DNA of 46,886 nt from Candidatus Hydrogenedentota bacterium. Lineage in GTDB: Bacteria > Hydrogenedentota > Hydrogenedentia > Hydrogenedentales > Hydrogenedentaceae. The stretch lies in contig JAOAHN010000138.1 of the NCBI GenBank assembly GCA_026415215.1, forward strand, positions 1 to 46,886. The letters run 5' to 3'. The notes under the pieces are model-generated. The model searched no databases and was not told the DNA's origin. It was given only the letters and a program-made list of their open reading frames with translations. Shown piece by piece: positions 44,574 to 46,886 of this stretch. The translations under genes and the position numbers were made by a program. How positions within the stretch are numbered: the stretch's first letter is position 1; each line of letters opens with the position of its first letter.

Positions 44574-45524
44574 ATGAAAATCTCCTTTGTCATCCCTGCG
44601 TTCAACGAAGAAAAAACTATCGAACCTTTGGTAGAAGCCATTGTACTTTACTCTCAACCTTATTCTATCCAAATTATACTTGTAGATGATGGAAGCACTG
44701 ACAGCACTTACGAAGAAATGGTAAAAATGCAAAATAAATATCCAGAGGCGATAGAAATCATCAAATTAAGAAAAAACTTCGGGAAAAGTAGAGCCCTTTC
44801 CGCAGGATTTAAAAATGCCAAAGGTGACATTGTAATCATGATGGACGCGGATCTCCAAGATGACCCAAAAGAAATTCCACGGATGATCAAAAAAATTGAG
44901 GAAGGTTATGACCTTGTATGCGGTTGGAAAAAACATCGCCAAGATCCGTGGCATAAGAAAATTCCCTCGAAGATTTACAATTGGATGATTAGAATAATCT
45001 TCAACATTAATCTTCACGATATAAATACTGGCTACAAGGCATTTAGAAAAGAAACCATAGAACAAATTCCTCTGTATGGAGAAATGCACAGACTTATAGC
45101 AGTTCTCGCACATGAACTCGGTTTCAAAGTAACCGAAATTCCGGTTGAACATCACCCAAGAAAATTTGGTAAATCCAAATTTGGCTTCAACAGATTCTTT
45201 CATGGAGCAGTAGACTTATACACGGTATGGTTCCTATCCAAACATAGCCAATCACCCGCTTACTTCTTTTCAAAGAGAGGTCTTATAGCAATATTCATTG
45301 GCATATTAGGGATTTCAGCAAGTGTAGGTGGAATTTATCTAACAGGAGAACAATTAAGGTATATATTTTGGGGAACCATAAGTTCAGTTTTTGTAGCAAT
45401 GGGATTTCTCACTATCGGGATAGGACTTATTGCGGAAATCTTGAGACGCGAATTTTCAATAAAGAACGATAACACCACTATAGAAAAAATCATCTACAAT
45501 AAAGAAAATAAAAAATCGGAGTAA
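44574..45524 (+). CDS. GT2 glycosyltransferase, polyprenyl-phosphate type, copy 2
   Basis: From ATG 44574 the protein has 316 residues (a GTG at 44565 is also in frame). The GT-A domain has FVIPAFNEEKTIEPLV, LVDDGSTDSTYEEM and MMDADLQDDPKEIPRM, and two membrane helices near 232-252 and 265-290 follow. It is a paralogue of the enzyme at 22492-23466, but it has a different middle segment (KIPSKIYNWMIR, YNWMIRIIFNINLHDINTGY). It resembles DPM1/GtrB enzymes that load a sugar onto a polyprenyl phosphate. It is 26 bases upstream of the partial glycoside-hydrolase-like gene. Confidence 0.88.
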   Translation: MKISFVIPAFNEEKTIEPLVEAIVLYSQPYSIQIILVDDGSTDSTYEEMVKMQNKYPEAIEIIKLRKNFGKSRALSAGFKNAKGDIVIMMDADLQDDPKEIPRMIKKIEEGYDLVCGWKKHRQDPWHKKIPSKIYNWMIRIIFNINLHDINTGYKAFRKETIEQIPLYGEMHRLIAVLAHELGFKVTEIPVEHHPRKFGKSKFGFNRFFHGAVDLYTVWFLSKHSQSPAYFFSKRGLIAIFIGILGISASVGGIYLTGEQLRYIFWGTISSVFVAMGFLTIGIGLIAEILRREFSIKNDNTTIEKIIYNKENKKSE

Positions 45525-45550
45525 ATATTCCATAATTAAGGAGTCTCACA

Positions 45551-46886
45551 ATGTTAGCTTCTTCATTCATCTTACCTATTTTGCTTCTCAATTGGATACT
45601 TCCGCCTACATCTGACACCCCACCTGTTTACCAGCCTTTCTTCAAAGATCGACTCCATGCTTATATTTGGTTCAACTGGTCAATAGTTCCCATTGAAAAA
45701 ATAGCAGATACTATTGGCGCGAAAAAGGAGGACATTATAAAAATTGGTAAAAGAATGGGCTTACCCGATCCCCCTAAATTACCGAGGGAAAAATATGGAA
45801 AATTATATTGTACTATCATTAGACGAAACTGGCATCTCTTACCATACGAACAAATCATGAAACTCCTCGACTGGAACGAAGAGCAACTCGCATACACCCT
45901 TCGAGAAGATGATTTCCTATTCATCAAGTTGGGGAGTTTTAAACCCAAATGTGACCCTCTAATATTTGCTTCACCTGATGAATCTACAATAAATTATGAA
46001 AAAGAAATCAGTGAGATGGTAAAGTCTCTTTTCCCCGAAGGAGTAATTTCTTGGAAAAAAGATGTACCCCCATTAGATTTTATTGATTATCTCTCAGCTA
46101 CTACATTTCCTTATCCACCAGAAGTATTAAATTCTGATAATATCCCTAAATTTTGTTCATCATATTTTCTTCAATATGGAGATCCTTATCAAAATTTATT
46201 CGAATCATATCCAATCGAATATGTAAAAAAACTGCGTTCCATAGGAGTAAATGGAATCTGGCTTCAAGCAGTCCTTTACAAATTGACACCATTCCCCTGG
46301 GATAATAGCATATCAGAAGACTGGGAAACCCGCCTGAAGAACCTCAAAACCTTTACTGAGGAGCTCAAAAAAATAGGTGTAAGTGTATACCTATACTTGA
46401 ACGAACCAAGAGCGATGCCATTAAACTTTTTTGAAAAATATCCTGAACTTAAAGGAGTTACAGAAGGCGATTTTGCCTCGTTATGCACATCAAACACAGA
46501 TGTACAGGAATATATTAAAAAATCTATAAAGACAATATGTGAAAATGTACCATTACTCGCTGGTTTTTTCACAATAAGTGCATCAGAAAACTTGACTAAT
46601 TGCTGGTCACACCACAAAGGAAAAGGTTGCCCTCGGTGCGCCAACAGAACTCCTTCAGAAGTCATAGCAGAACTTCATACGGTAATCCTCGAAGGCATTG
46701 AACTTGCAAAATCTAACTGTCGACTAATTTCTTGGGACTGGGGATGGAGTGATGATTGGATCGAAGATATAGTCTCAAAACTACCTCAAAAGGTTGCAAT
46801 AATGAGTGTAAGTGAATGGGATATCCCCATAATTCGTGGAGGGATAGTGTCGAGCATAGGTGAATACAGTCTAAATGAACCAGGAC
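45551..46886 (+). CDS. Large exported glycoside-hydrolase-like protein (5' part only)
   Basis: ATG 45551 has AAGGAG 8 bases upstream and the frame stays open to the right edge (445 codons). An N-terminal hydrophobic stretch MLASSFILPILLLNWIL is a signal segment. About 35-140 has helical repeats (LPYEQIMKLLDWNEEQLAYT, EDDFLFIKLGSFKP) that often precede a glycosidase barrel in uncultured-lineage proteins. About 210 onward is barrel-like (KKLRSIGVNGIWLQAVLY, GVSVYLYLNEPRAMP, LLAGFFTISASENLTNCWSH), with a C-x2-C pair (GCPRCANRTP). I expect a periplasmic carbohydrate-active enzyme, but no family can be named with confidence. The 3' end is missing. Confidence 0.7.
   Translation, partial: MLASSFILPILLLNWILPPTSDTPPVYQPFFKDRLHAYIWFNWSIVPIEKIADTIGAKKEDIIKIGKRMGLPDPPKLPREKYGKLYCTIIRRNWHLLPYEQIMKLLDWNEEQLAYTLREDDFLFIKLGSFKPKCDPLIFASPDESTINYEKEISEMVKSLFPEGVISWKKDVPPLDFIDYLSATTFPYPPEVLNSDNIPKFCSSYFLQYGDPYQNLFESYPIEYVKKLRSIGVNGIWLQAVLYKLTPFPWDNSISEDWETRLKNLKTFTEELKKIGVSVYLYLNEPRAMPLNFFEKYPELKGVTEGDFASLCTSNTDVQEYIKKSIKTICENVPLLAGFFTISASENLTNCWSHHKGKGCPRCANRTPSEVIAELHTVILEGIELAKSNCRLISWDWGWSDDWIEDIVSKLPQKVAIMSVSEWDIPIIRGGIVSSIGEYSLNEPG

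Noticed and set aside
1-46886. tRNA or rRNA genes
   Set aside because: No cloverleaf with the conserved GGTTCRANTCC arm or rRNA-like segment was seen in any gene-free gap, most of which are short and AT-rich.
1-46886. Insertion sequence or phage remnants
   Set aside because: No transposase, integrase or phage structural motif was found, and no paired terminal repeats surround any gene set.

Overview
The window is a low-GC (about 35-40% by eye), gene-dense stretch of bacterial chromosome. It encodes bacterial-type aspartyl- and arginyl-tRNA synthetases and the ArgC-ArgJ-ArgB acetyl-recycling arginine genes. ExbB/ExbD/TonB-like and type II secretion pseudopilin genes, Tat- and Sec-type signal peptides and probable lipoproteins point to a diderm. 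A very short Lys/Ala histone-H1-like gene, DUF5703, DUF6786, tandem PI-PLC-like genes and AmmeMemoRadiSam genes fit an uncultured candidate-phylum lineage; I cannot name the phylum from sequence alone. No rRNA, tRNA, CRISPR array, IS element or phage gene was seen.

Left part (1-7758): the 3' end of an unrecognised gene, a Cas6-family ribonuclease and a secernin-like C69 peptidase run rightwards. They meet a leftward set: a BASS-type transporter, a DUF5703 six-hairpin-glycosidase-like exported protein and two tandem exported PI-PLC-like phosphodiesterases, probably a scavenging cluster.

7937-16776 is the most interesting block. An AmmeMemoRadiSam radical SAM enzyme is followed by a 55-codon ORF with a twin-arginine start, an exported MEMO1+AMMECR1 fusion, and a very large membrane fusion (SpeE-like membrane protein + FMN-binding domain + NapH/NosR-like Fe-S domain). 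Then come a small His-rich membrane protein and an ADP-forming acyl-CoA ligase. Spacing and start/stop overlaps suggest one operon. The set looks like an envelope-facing redox version of the uncharacterised AmmeMemoRadiSam system.

16813-24786: leftward glutamine amidotransferase, HAD protein, endonuclease/exonuclease/phosphatase-fold protein, the minimal histone-like gene with its own promoter, 5' hairpin and terminator-like hairpin, and an acyl-CoA ligase; then rightward TauE/SafE permease, GT2 glycosyltransferase and PP2C phosphatase.

24421-32062: leftward ExbB-ExbD-TonB-like-zinc-ribbon operon and argC-argJ-argB operon, then divergent aspS. 32073-36980: a two-gene radical SAM pair (one B12-binding type) divergent from an exported DUF6786 protein, followed by a 457-base gene-free stretch with inverted repeats. 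36982-46886: a partial pseudopilin/GspF cluster (I-J-K-F order), larA, argS, a Tat-exported TIM-barrel isomerase-like protein, a second GT2 enzyme and the start of a large exported glycoside-hydrolase-like protein that runs off the right edge.
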